Source: Bacteroidales bacterium
Lineage (GTDB): Bacteria > Bacteroidota > Bacteroidia > Bacteroidales > P3
Direction of reading: 5' to 3'
Assembly: GCA_022482545.1 (NCBI GenBank)
Contig: JAKVOZ010000008.1
Span: forward strand, 1-64,000
DNA: 64,000 bases
Below, in pieces: positions 45,101-52,840 of this stretch. Made by a program: the position numbers and the translations under genes. Within the stretch, counting starts at the first letter, position 1. Every line of letters starts with the position of its first letter. The notes beneath the pieces were generated by a model. It had not been told where the DNA came from, searched no databases, and was given only the letters and a program-made list of their open reading frames with translations.

Positions 45101-45185
45101 ATAAGTCCAAGTATTCAACAACAAGATTAAATGTCTTACCACTACCAGCAGAAGCTAAATATATTTGCAATTTATTCTCATTCAT
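42129..45185 (-). CDS. AddA-like UvrD-family helicase/nuclease
   Basis: A protein of about 1018 residues combining an SF1A helicase with a C-terminal RecB-like nuclease. Walker A (SAGSGKTF) lies near residue 17, the DEFQDT motif near residue 395, and the nuclease VVDYKFAQ near residue 963. With the AddB-like protein it should resect double-strand breaks for recombination. I chose the ATG at 45185 (MNENKLQIYLASAG): the promoter box at 45209-45216 would put the transcript start within a few bases of the alternative ATG at 45197. A Lys/Glu-rich coiled coil lies near residues 225-250. Confidence 0.9.
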   Translation of the reverse strand: MNENKLQIYLASAGSGKTFNLVVEYLDLLMKNPESFKNILAVTFTNASTKEMKDRIVEVLLYLSNAKEDEVKENSYYKVLQTKQLNEQNKNLTVNEVKQKTQKALRDILHNYSFFNILTIDSFFQLILRNLAKEIGINSSFNLVIDDSDYNKQAVENLIKDSGQKDKEGKLLKDWLYEFFRYQQENNKSWNFKKTLLDFTKELQNKFVRQHIDDEFLSLENLGKELKRLEAENKKLENELEQRKKEFFDICKKEEIDVNDNIIFYNKSKGIHNKIKNLSMDKDCDVIEKSIEEYNNGTDYLSKGTSSQELVNCIENINNFFQESYFVYHTRKQIIQSIYPIGVLSYISKKKNELLKEDNVFVLSNTEYLLSFLTNNDLPFVYEKIGQIINNVMIDEFQDTNTLSWQNFNILIQECLSSYGKAFVFGDIKQSIYRFREGDWRILNNLVEDESNKIIRLEYNFRTLGNIVEFNNGLFSKLYFKEEKQKIKQGNEDKGSVRIKFLDKETEDMYLATKNEIDYYLEKGYQLKDITILCRDNKYIIDLANRLKQEEKQYNPISDVAFLFSCSKAVNTIICALRYLNDKSYVISKEFINENENLKNLETIKDIRKESLLELVVKLAKLLNVEQDTRFLPAFYDKVQDFMQTKSEKIEDFLDYWDRELNEKTVENKNIRDCLQITSIHKSKGLEYNVVIVPYCNWEMQKTKENIWIYNIGEGEKLTSMPIINASVAQLSKTIFQKEREEELYMQKIDNINLSYVAFTRSKKHLSIISSFTEKETKDNKKKEDNKPESDMGKILHKYIITSDLFSENEEGFYLYKGKDVEYYEDKEKSEEQEEVVEVKEIDFKDNALEFSSNKKSKEYFQSENESKRHRGTILHNLLSKIKTENDRVGAINKIKNIYKTEEIDEKGLNNILNSMFLFAKPYRWFDGTMQVMNERSIINIKGEEKEKRPDRIMIKDDEVVVVDYKFAQEEEKSHQKYIKQVNEYRDLLQEVGYKNVKCFLWYIPDNEQEQKIIEVQK

Positions 45186-45208
45186 AATTCTCAACATTTT
45201 TAATTTTG

Positions 45209-45216
45209 CAAATATA
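45209..45216 (-). promoter_or_regulatory. -7 box of the addA-like gene
   Basis: The minus strand reads TATATTTG, matching TAnnTTTG. Its closeness to the gene favours the start codon at 45185 over 45197. Confidence 0.55.
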
Positions 45217-45352
45217 ATATATTTTCAGATTTATTTTATTCTATTCTAAGATTTCGTAATGTTTGAATAAGAATATTGATAATATTTTATATCAAAGTGA
45301 TTAAGATTATACGTAAAAGATACATATGTTTATACTATCAAAAAATTAATAG

Positions 45353-45414
45353 CCGTGTTGATACGTTCCAACACGCTCAAAACGTGATTGGATACGTATC
45401 AAACGTCGTAACTA
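45353..45414. repeat. ACG-word array with about 21-bp period
   Basis: Within the 489-bp gap 45198-45686 there are three related segments: CCGTGTTGATACGTTCCAAC, then ACGCTCAAAACGTGATTG (45373), then ACGTATCAAACGTCGTAA (45394), the last two 21 bp apart. GTGTTG/CAACAC and GATACGTATC are local palindromes. This patch is the only G+C-richer stretch in the gap; the remainder is AT rich. Confidence 0.55.
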
Positions 45415-45629
45415 TTAAAATTATTGTGTGAGAATTGCAATAAAATTACTATTATTGATACTTAATAATACATATCATTTGATTATCAATTATTTAATCA
45501 CTAATAAAACGAAGAAATATTTTTTTATTTTAAAGAGTTACTAAATTATTTCTTCATTATATTGACACAATATTGTTATGTTATTTTCAAAAATTATTAC
45601 AAAAATTTTTTAGTTTAGTTTTTTATAAC

Positions 45630-45637
45630 TACCTTTG
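45630..45637 (+). promoter_or_regulatory. -7 box of the M6 metalloprotease gene
   Basis: TACCTTTG matches TAnnTTTG, 49 bp before the ATG. No exact TTTG occurs at -33. Confidence 0.6.
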
Positions 45638-45686
45638 CAAGTTATATTTAAACAATTTTGATTAAAAACAACAAAAGTTAAAAGAT

Positions 45687-48600
45687 ATGAAAAAACTAAT
45701 TTTAGGATTGATGCTATCAATTCTTTGTATTGGAGGATACAACAATGTTTATGCAGTTGTTGCATACCCTCACCCTACGGAAGTTAAACAATCAGATGGA
45801 ACAATGGTTACTGTTCTTTTGAAAGGAGATGAAAAAGTTTCATGGGCAAAAACAACTGACGACTACACTTTATTGAGAAGTGATAATGGAGATTTTGTTT
45901 ATGCTATTTCTGATGGTAAAGATGGAATGGTTGCTTCAAATATGATTTGCCACAATGTTGGTCAAAGAAATATTAATGAAATAAGATTTGTATCATCTTT
46001 AAGTAAAGACTTATTCTTCTCAAAAGAGCAAATATCTCTAATGAAACAAATATGGGATATTAAATCTGATTTTGCAAGTAAAAGTATGAAAACAAGTACT
46101 AATTCGGTTGAGAATTATAAGATGGTAGTTATTCTTATGGGATATGCTGACACTCCTTTTTCTACACCAAGAGAAGAAGTAGATAATTTGTTTAATCAAG
46201 TAGGTTATTCTAAGTATGGACATCCAGGAAGTGTTCATGATTATTTTGATGCAGCAAGTTTCAAACAATTAAATCTTTCTGCAAAAGTTGTTGGTCCATA
46301 TACAGCACAATACAATTTAGCATATTATGGCAAAGACACAGTACTATCTTACAATGGAGTATCTTATGAGTATAAAGATTTTCATGTTAGAGAATTAATT
46401 ACAGAGGCAGTTGATGCAGCAAACAATGATGTTGATTTTTCTCAATACACAAATAATGATGGAGATCAAGTTTCTTGTGTGTATGTTCTTTATGCAGGAG
46501 TTTCTCAAGCATATGGAGGAGGCAATCCAAGCAACACAATATGGCCTCATCGTTCTAGGCTTACTTCTCCTTATTTAGTTGACGGTGTATATGTTTATAA
46601 TTATGGTTGTTCTTCTGAATTTGATGGATGTACAAATTATACAAAACCTTTGAAAATAGGAACAATATGTCATGAATTTTCTCATGTTCTTGGACAACCT
46701 GATTATTATGATACAGACTATAATGAACATGGGGTTTCTTTTACTCCTGAAGATTGGGACATAATGGCAAGTGGAAATTACAACAACAATGGAATGTTTC
46801 CTCCACTTTGGTCTGCCATGGAAAGAACAGAAAGGAACTATATTACAATAAAAGAAGTATCTGATACAGGTAGTAATACTCTTGCTCCTTTGAGCGTAGG
46901 TAATCAAGCATATAAACTTTCTTTTAGTAATGACGAATATTATATTTTAGAAAATCGTCAACAAACAGGTTGGGATTCTTATATTCCTGGACATGGTCTT
47001 TTGATTTATCATGTAGATAAGACAGTTTCTGGATGGAATAGCAATTGTTCTAACTGCGACACGGCAAGAAATGGTTACAAACTTATAACAGCAGATAATT
47101 CTACATCAACTTATTCTACTAGTACGTGTTTCCCAGGTACAACAAACAATACTTCTTTTACCGACCATTCTTCTCCAAACAGTCGTGCTTATAATGGAAC
47201 ATTGCTCAACAAGCCTATAACTTCAATAAGTGAAAATGCAACAACAAATAACATAACATTCGTTTATGGAGATATAATAAACAATATGCCTGTTGTTCTA
47301 ACAAATTCCGTAAATCCTATATTAGATTCAATAAAAGTATCTGCAACAATAAGCAATGCTTCTTCATTAACAATAACAGAAAGAGGTATATGTTATTCTA
47401 CAACAAATTCAACTCCAAAAATAACAGACAACGTATTAACATCTACTTCAACAAGTAATACTTTTAATGTTAATTTATCGTCAGTTACTCCAAACACAAC
47501 TTATTATGTAAGGGCTTATGCAAAAGCAGGAAATTATGTTGGATATGGTGAAATTATGAGCGTTGTTTCTTCTTGCTCTTCTCAAACAGAGTTTCCTTAT
47601 CTTGTTTCTTTTGAAGAGAATGAAACAGATATAAATTGTTGGAAACAAGAATATTCAACATTTATTGCAAACAAATGGAATTTTATTGATACAACTAATA
47701 TTAGTGGTGCAATCAATAATGCTCATAGCGGAGATAGATTTGCTTTTATTCATTCTGATTGGAATAATGGAACTCAAACAATAAAACTTGTTACTAATCC
47801 TGTTGATATAAGTAATTTAAGCGAACCAATACTTAAATTTTACCATAATCAAAAAGCCAATTCTTCGGCACAAGATGTATTAAAGATTTATTATAAAACA
47901 ACTCCTTCTTCTGCATGGAATCTTCTAACAACTTATTCCAACGATATATCTACTTGGCAAAAAGATTCTATTTTACTTCCAAATAAAAGCAATAGTTATT
48001 TTATTGGATTTGAATCTAATGTTAGAGGTGGATATGGTATAGGTTTAGATGATATTGAAATAACAGACAACAACATCAATTCTTTTTCTATTGTAACAAC
48101 AGATAGTATTGAACAAATAACAGATGTTGCAGCAAACGTTTATTGTAATTTAGTTGCAAACGGTAATTCTAACATTCAAAACAAAGGCATAGTCATTAGT
48201 GAAAATCCTAATCCTACAATAAACGATAGTATTTATTATGCCACAAACAATAATATTGGTTCTTATCAAATAAATATTAATAATCTTAATCCTTCAACAA
48301 CATATTATGTAAGAAGTTTTGCAAGAAATAATTTCCTTCTTTCTTACGGACAAGAAAAATCATTCATAACAAGTTGTGCTCGTATATCTAATTTCCCTTA
48401 CACACCTAACATAAATAGTGGAGATACTAATTGTTTTGTTAATAATGGAGGCTGGAATACTAACCCTACTGAAAGTTCTTATGAGTTTGCTTATTCAACA
48501 GATAATCATTCATCTTCACTTACTCTTCCTATTTTTGATTTTTCTAATAAAGATAGTTTAACTTTAAGTTTTGATTACAAACAATTATCTTCTACGACAA

Positions 48601-49952
48601 TAGACACATTAAAAGTTTATTACAAGGCAAATGTTGCTTCAGAAAAAGAATTGCTTGGTACATATTCATCAAACAATACTTCTTTTTCTAACACAATAAT
48701 AAACATTCCAACAACTAACCATCAAAACGATAACTCTTATATTTCTTTTGAAGGTATAAGTAAGGTTGGTGGAAAAGTTAGTATCAAAAACATAAATATA
48801 AAAGCAATATTACAAATACCTATCGTTTCAACAGATTCTGTTTTTCTTGCATCATACAACTCTATCTCAACGAACGCAAATGTTATTTATTCTGGTATGA
48901 GTAATGTTACAAATAGAGGTATATGTTATTCCACAACACCAAATCCAACAATAAATAACTCTATTGTTTCTTCTGGTAATGGTTCTGGTAGTTATACTTC
49001 AACAATAAATAATCTACCTCCATCAACAACATATTATATTAAAGCATTTGCTACGAATAGTTATGGAACTGCTTATGGAGAGCAAAAGACAATAGCAACT
49101 CCTTTCACTCCTATTTTTAACAATGTTATAGACGGAGCTCAAACATTATGTAATGGTGGCGTTGGAACAACAATAAATGGATCAACACCAACAGGAGGCG
49201 ACGGAACAAATTATTCTTATCTTTGGATTATTAGCACTGATAGTATTAATTGGGCAGTAGCAAATAATGGTAGCTTAACAACTAACCCCAACTTTGAACC
49301 ACGACAATTACATACTACAACTTATTATAGAAGAATAGTTACATCTTCTCTTGCAATAGATACAAGCAATGTTGTAACAATAACTGTTAATCAAACAAGT
49401 AGAGGTGGAAATATCTTTGTTTTAACAGATGAAGATTCAATAAGACAAGGAAGTGTATTGAAATTGCAACTAAGAGCATACACAGGAGATATTATTAGAT
49501 GGGAAAGAATGCGTCCAGAAGAAGATTGGTCTGAAATAAGTAATTCTGCTAATAGTGGAGCTAATCTTTCTGATATTCCTGACATTACTGGTAATTGGTC
49601 TTATAGAGTAGTTGTGAAAAATGGTGTTTGTCCTGCTGTTAATTCTTCTGAAAAAACTGTCGTAGTTAAAGAAAGTGTTGGACTTAATGATATAACAAAT
49701 AATTCTTATAGCATTGTTCTAACTCCTAATCCATCTAATGGCAACATAACATTTATTGTTAGTGGAATAAATAATGAGAAAGTAAATATCGTTGTTAATG
49801 ATATGAATGGAAAGATAGTTTATAATGAAAAACATAATATAATTAGTGGCAACAATACTCTTGATTTAACTTCATTACGTACTGGCACTTACGTCATATC
49901 TATCAATAACAATAACATTTTATGGAAAGAAAAAATAATTATTCAAAGATAA
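45687..49952 (+). CDS. Secreted M6-family metalloprotease with T9SS sorting domain
   Basis: A 1421-residue secreted protease. It has a signal peptide (1 to about 24) and an immune-inhibitor-A-like M6 catalytic domain with zinc motif His329-Glu330-x-x-His333-x-x-Gly336-x-x-Asp339 (HEFSHVLGQPD). The tail contains three similar fibronectin-like modules with the phrases RGICYSTT/KGIVISEN and TTYYVRAYA/TTYYIKAFA, separated by MAM-like jelly-roll segments (VSFEENETDINCWKQE). It ends in a type A T9SS sorting domain (LTPNPSNGNITFIVSG to KEKIIIQR). It is probably exported through T9SS and surface-attached or released. The stop overlaps the nadC start (TAATG). Confidence 0.93.
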   Translation: MKKLILGLMLSILCIGGYNNVYAVVAYPHPTEVKQSDGTMVTVLLKGDEKVSWAKTTDDYTLLRSDNGDFVYAISDGKDGMVASNMICHNVGQRNINEIRFVSSLSKDLFFSKEQISLMKQIWDIKSDFASKSMKTSTNSVENYKMVVILMGYADTPFSTPREEVDNLFNQVGYSKYGHPGSVHDYFDAASFKQLNLSAKVVGPYTAQYNLAYYGKDTVLSYNGVSYEYKDFHVRELITEAVDAANNDVDFSQYTNNDGDQVSCVYVLYAGVSQAYGGGNPSNTIWPHRSRLTSPYLVDGVYVYNYGCSSEFDGCTNYTKPLKIGTICHEFSHVLGQPDYYDTDYNEHGVSFTPEDWDIMASGNYNNNGMFPPLWSAMERTERNYITIKEVSDTGSNTLAPLSVGNQAYKLSFSNDEYYILENRQQTGWDSYIPGHGLLIYHVDKTVSGWNSNCSNCDTARNGYKLITADNSTSTYSTSTCFPGTTNNTSFTDHSSPNSRAYNGTLLNKPITSISENATTNNITFVYGDIINNMPVVLTNSVNPILDSIKVSATISNASSLTITERGICYSTTNSTPKITDNVLTSTSTSNTFNVNLSSVTPNTTYYVRAYAKAGNYVGYGEIMSVVSSCSSQTEFPYLVSFEENETDINCWKQEYSTFIANKWNFIDTTNISGAINNAHSGDRFAFIHSDWNNGTQTIKLVTNPVDISNLSEPILKFYHNQKANSSAQDVLKIYYKTTPSSAWNLLTTYSNDISTWQKDSILLPNKSNSYFIGFESNVRGGYGIGLDDIEITDNNINSFSIVTTDSIEQITDVAANVYCNLVANGNSNIQNKGIVISENPNPTINDSIYYATNNNIGSYQININNLNPSTTYYVRSFARNNFLLSYGQEKSFITSCARISNFPYTPNINSGDTNCFVNNGGWNTNPTESSYEFAYSTDNHSSSLTLPIFDFSNKDSLTLSFDYKQLSSTTIDTLKVYYKANVASEKELLGTYSSNNTSFSNTIINIPTTNHQNDNSYISFEGISKVGGKVSIKNINIKAILQIPIVSTDSVFLASYNSISTNANVIYSGMSNVTNRGICYSTTPNPTINNSIVSSGNGSGSYTSTINNLPPSTTYYIKAFATNSYGTAYGEQKTIATPFTPIFNNVIDGAQTLCNGGVGTTINGSTPTGGDGTNYSYLWIISTDSINWAVANNGSLTTNPNFEPRQLHTTTYYRRIVTSSLAIDTSNVVTITVNQTSRGGNIFVLTDEDSIRQGSVLKLQLRAYTGDIIRWERMRPEEDWSEISNSANSGANLSDIPDITGNWSYRVVVKNGVCPAVNSSEKTVVVKESVGLNDITNNSYSIVLTPNPSNGNITFIVSGINNEKVNIVVNDMNGKIVYNEKHNIISGNNTLDLTSLRTGTYVISINNNNILWKEKIIIQR

Positions 49953-50803
49953 TGAATGAAAGTTTAATAAAAGAACATATAAAAAACGCTTTAAAAGAAG
50001 ATATACAAGAAGGAGATTTTTCGTCTCTTTCTTGTATTGATGAAAATGCTCAAAGGAAAGTTAAACTTGTAGCAAAGCAAGAAGGTATTGTTTGTGGTAT
50101 TGATGTGTTTTGTATGGTCTTTGAAGAATTAGACTCAAAAAAAGATATTAAGATACAGAAGTTCTTTAATGATGGAGATAAAATAAAAAGTGGTGATATT
50201 ATTCTTAAAATCAAAGGTAATGCAAGAAATATACTTTCTGCTGAAAGAACAGCACTAAACTACATTCAACTTATGTCTGGCATATCAACAACAACTTCAT
50301 ATTATGTTTCATTAATAAAAAACACCAATACAAAACTTTTAGATACAAGAAAAACCACACCAACTCTTCGTCTTTTTGAAAAATATGCAGTAAAAATAGG
50401 CGGAGGAGAAAATCATCGCTTTGGTTTATATGATATGATTATGTTAAAAGACAATCATATTGATTTTGCCGGCGGAATAGAACAAGCTATTAAAAAGACA
50501 AACACATATTTAAAAGAGAACAACAAAGATTTAAAGATAGAAATAGAAGTTAGAAACTTTGATGAATTAAATCAAGTGCTTTCTGTTGGTAATGTAGATA
50601 GAATAATGATTGATAACTTCTCAGTAGAAGATGCAAAGAAAGCAATAAAGATTATTAATCATCGTTTTGAAACTGAATGTTCTGGCGGAATAAATGAAAA
50701 AACAATAAAAGATTTTGCTCAAAGTGGAGTAGATTATATTTCTGTTGGAGCATTAACTCATCATATTTCTGCATTAGATTTAAGTTTAGTTGCTGATGAA
50801 TAG
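49952..50803 (+). CDS. nadC: Nicotinate-nucleotide pyrophosphorylase (quinolinate phosphoribosyltransferase)
   Basis: NadC converts quinolinate and PRPP to nicotinate mononucleotide in de novo NAD synthesis. I chose the start at 49952 (MNESLIKEHIKNAL) because it overlaps the protease stop as TAATG; an in-frame ATG 30 bp earlier lies inside the protease gene. The 283-residue product shows LLDTRKTTPTLRLFEKYAVK, GGGENHRFGLYDMIMLKDNH and CSGGINEKTIKDFAQSGVDY. It overlaps the next gene by 8 nt. nadA and nadB are not in the window. Confidence 0.95.
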   Translation: MNESLIKEHIKNALKEDIQEGDFSSLSCIDENAQRKVKLVAKQEGIVCGIDVFCMVFEELDSKKDIKIQKFFNDGDKIKSGDIILKIKGNARNILSAERTALNYIQLMSGISTTTSYYVSLIKNTNTKLLDTRKTTPTLRLFEKYAVKIGGGENHRFGLYDMIMLKDNHIDFAGGIEQAIKKTNTYLKENNKDLKIEIEVRNFDELNQVLSVGNVDRIMIDNFSVEDAKKAIKIINHRFETECSGGINEKTIKDFAQSGVDYISVGALTHHISALDLSLVADE

Positions 50804-51866
50804 CAAAGGACAAAAATTCTTACGCAAGTTTATTTATTGGAGACCAACACGAACTGTTCTCCACAACTCTCGTTTGCTTGTTCTTCCAGGATTTCAAGGT
50901 GTTCCTATTTTTGATGTTATGCTATTTTTTATAAAAGGGCTAACAAAAGGAGTGATTAATCAAAGAAGTGCAGCAATGAGTTTTCATTTCTTTTTGTCTC
51001 TTTTTCCTCTAATATTGTTTCTTTTCACTCTTCTACCATTTATGCATCTCCACGCACTAACAACGCAACTACTTACAACATTACAAGAATTTACACCTTC
51101 AAGTATTTACCCTTTTATTGACAATACCATAACCGACCTAATGAGTCATAAACATAAAGGTTTGATGTCAATAGGTTTCTTATCTTCAATTTACGTTGCA
51201 TCATCAGGAGTTAATTCCATACTTGTCTCTTTTAACCAATCTCAACATACAAGAAAAAAGAAAAGTTTTATTAAACGAAGAATGATGAGTATAGCACTTG
51301 TTTTAGGGTTAGCTGTTATCTTAATAATAAGTCTATTTTTAATATTATTTTCAAAAACAACATTTAATTATCTTATTGATATCAACATCATCAACACTCT
51401 TACTAAACTTTATATGATGCGAATAATTAAATGGACTCTTCTTATCAGTTTAGTTTATTTGGCTTTTGCTTCAATATATTATTTTGCACCATCAAACAAA
51501 CAAGGATATAAGTTTTTCTCTGCCGGAGCATCTCTTGGCACTCTCCTATTTATATTAACCACACAAGGATTTAACTTTTATATCATACATTTTTCAAGAT
51601 ACAACGCTCTTTATGGCTCAATTGGTGCAATGATTATTTTTCTTATTTGGATATATATTAATTCTTATTTATTGTTAATTGGATTTGAACTTAATGCTTC
51701 AATAGCAGATGCCTATCAACAAGGATATAGCAAACATTCAAGAAGAAATGATAAAGATAAAATATCAATTAATAAGACGGCAAGGAATATGTCTCCTATG
51801 AAAAAAATGAGAAAAAAAATAATCTTAAAGTTTTTAAAATACCAAAAAAGCAAACAACAAAAATAG
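50796..51866 (+). CDS. YihY/BrkB-family (UPF0761) membrane protein
   Basis: A 356-residue inner membrane protein with about six spans in the characteristic arrangement: AMSFHFFLSLFPLILFLFTL, SIGFLSSIYVASSGVNSI, then YYFAPSNKQGYKFFSAGASL and LIWIYINSYLLLIGFELNAS. The family was once called ribonuclease BN, which was a mis-assignment; its role is uncertain. The ATG at 50796 overlaps the nadC end by 8 nt. The C-terminus is basic and cytoplasmic. A 21-bp repeat array begins at its last codon. Confidence 0.9.
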   Translation: MNSKGQKFLRKFIYWRPTRTVLHNSRLLVLPGFQGVPIFDVMLFFIKGLTKGVINQRSAAMSFHFFLSLFPLILFLFTLLPFMHLHALTTQLLTTLQEFTPSSIYPFIDNTITDLMSHKHKGLMSIGFLSSIYVASSGVNSILVSFNQSQHTRKKKSFIKRRMMSIALVLGLAVILIISLFLILFSKTTFNYLIDINIINTLTKLYMMRIIKWTLLISLVYLAFASIYYFAPSNKQGYKFFSAGASLGTLLFILTTQGFNFYIIHFSRYNALYGSIGAMIIFLIWIYINSYLLLIGFELNASIADAYQQGYSKHSRRNDKDKISINKTARNMSPMKKMRKKIILKFLKYQKSKQQK

Positions 51867-51989
51867 TTCCTTATTCCGCTGAAATAGAATCAAAAGATAA
51901 TAAAATAAAACGAAAAAATATTTGAATAGAATGAAGAAATATTTTAGCAGAATCAAGAGATAATAAAATAGTTCTTTAATCCATTTTAA
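51864..51989. repeat. 21-bp-period array, six units, inverted orientation
   Basis: Units start at 51864, 51885, 51906, 51927, 51948 and 51969, each 21 bp apart, with leading words TAGTTC, TAGAAT, TAAAAC, TAGAAT, CAGAAT and TAGTTC. This is the reverse complement of the ATTCTA/GAACTA family. It fills half of the gap between the YihY-like gene and the superoxide dismutase. Confidence 0.85.
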
Positions 51990-52065
51990 TATTGTTAAAA
52001 AAAGTTCATTTAAGAATAAATTGCCAAAAATAATACACTATTAAAAAATATTTCTTATTTTTTTA

Positions 52066-52095
52066 TTGTGCTTTAAATTTAATTTCATACCTTTG
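52066..52095 (+). promoter_or_regulatory. Promoter of the superoxide dismutase gene
   Basis: TTG (52066-52068) is followed after 19 nt by TACCTTTG (52088-52095), a good Bacteroidota promoter 33 bp before the ATG. Confidence 0.75.
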
Positions 52096-52127
52096 TAAAG
52101 TTATTAAAATAAAGAAATTAAAAGATT

Positions 52128-52706
52128 ATGGCAAAATTTACATTACCGGCTCTACCATATGCAATGGACGCATTGGAGCCTTATATCAGCAAAACGACAT
52201 TAGAGTTCCATTATGGCAAACATCATCAAAACTATGTTAATACTCTTAACACTTTGATTGAAGGAACAGAATTTGAAAATCTTTCATTAGAACAAATCAT
52301 TGAAAGAGCAAAAGGTGGCATATTTAATAATGCTGCACAAGTTTGGAATCATACTTTTTATTGGAATTGTATGACAAAAAATCATCAAAAAGAGCCTAAG
52401 GGTAAATTAAAAGAAGCAATAGATAAGACCTTTGGTAGTTTTTCTAATTTTAAAGAAGAATTTACTAAATATGCAACAACGCTTTTTGGTTCAGGATGGT
52501 GCTGGCTTGTAATGAATAAAGAGAATAAACTTGAAATAGTTCAAACATCAAATGCAGGTAATCCTATAACAGAAGGAAAGAAACCTATTTTAGTTTGTGA
52601 TGTTTGGGAACATGCTTATTATCTTGACAAACAAAATGCAAGACCAAAATACGTAACAGACTTTTTTGAATTAATAGATTGGGGAAAAGTAGAAAAGAAC
52701 TTCTAA
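52128..52706 (+). CDS. sodB: Superoxide dismutase, Fe-type (possibly cambialistic)
   Basis: This enzyme converts superoxide to oxygen and hydrogen peroxide in the cytoplasm. The 192-residue protein has metal ligands His28, His75, Asp158 and His162. Gln71 in AAQVWNHTFYW is the position that marks iron enzymes, in place of a later Gln in manganese types. Several Bacteroidota enzymes of this class accept either metal. It is monocistronic and points to an organism that meets some oxygen. Confidence 0.95.
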   Translation: MAKFTLPALPYAMDALEPYISKTTLEFHYGKHHQNYVNTLNTLIEGTEFENLSLEQIIERAKGGIFNNAAQVWNHTFYWNCMTKNHQKEPKGKLKEAIDKTFGSFSNFKEEFTKYATTLFGSGWCWLVMNKENKLEIVQTSNAGNPITEGKKPILVCDVWEHAYYLDKQNARPKYVTDFFELIDWGKVEKNF

Positions 52707-52733
52707 AATTTCAAAATTAAAGATAATATATTC

Positions 52734-52762
52734 TTGATTTTGAAATAAAAACTTTAACTTTG
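52734..52762 (+). promoter_or_regulatory. Promoter of nifJ
   Basis: TTG (52734-52736) and TAACTTTG (52755-52762) are separated by 18 nt. The leader to the ATG at 52841 is about 70 nt. Confidence 0.6.
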
Positions 52763-52840
52763 CAAATTAATTTCCTTCATCAATAAAAATGAAGGAAAGA
52801 AATATTATTTAAAAATCATTTTATAAGATATAAAATCAAT

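Noticed and set aside
49922-49951. Extended nadC start at 49922
   Set aside because: It would place ten extra residues (MERKNNYSKI) inside the protease coding region in another frame, whereas the TAATG overlap at 49950-49954 gives the normal NadC N-terminus.
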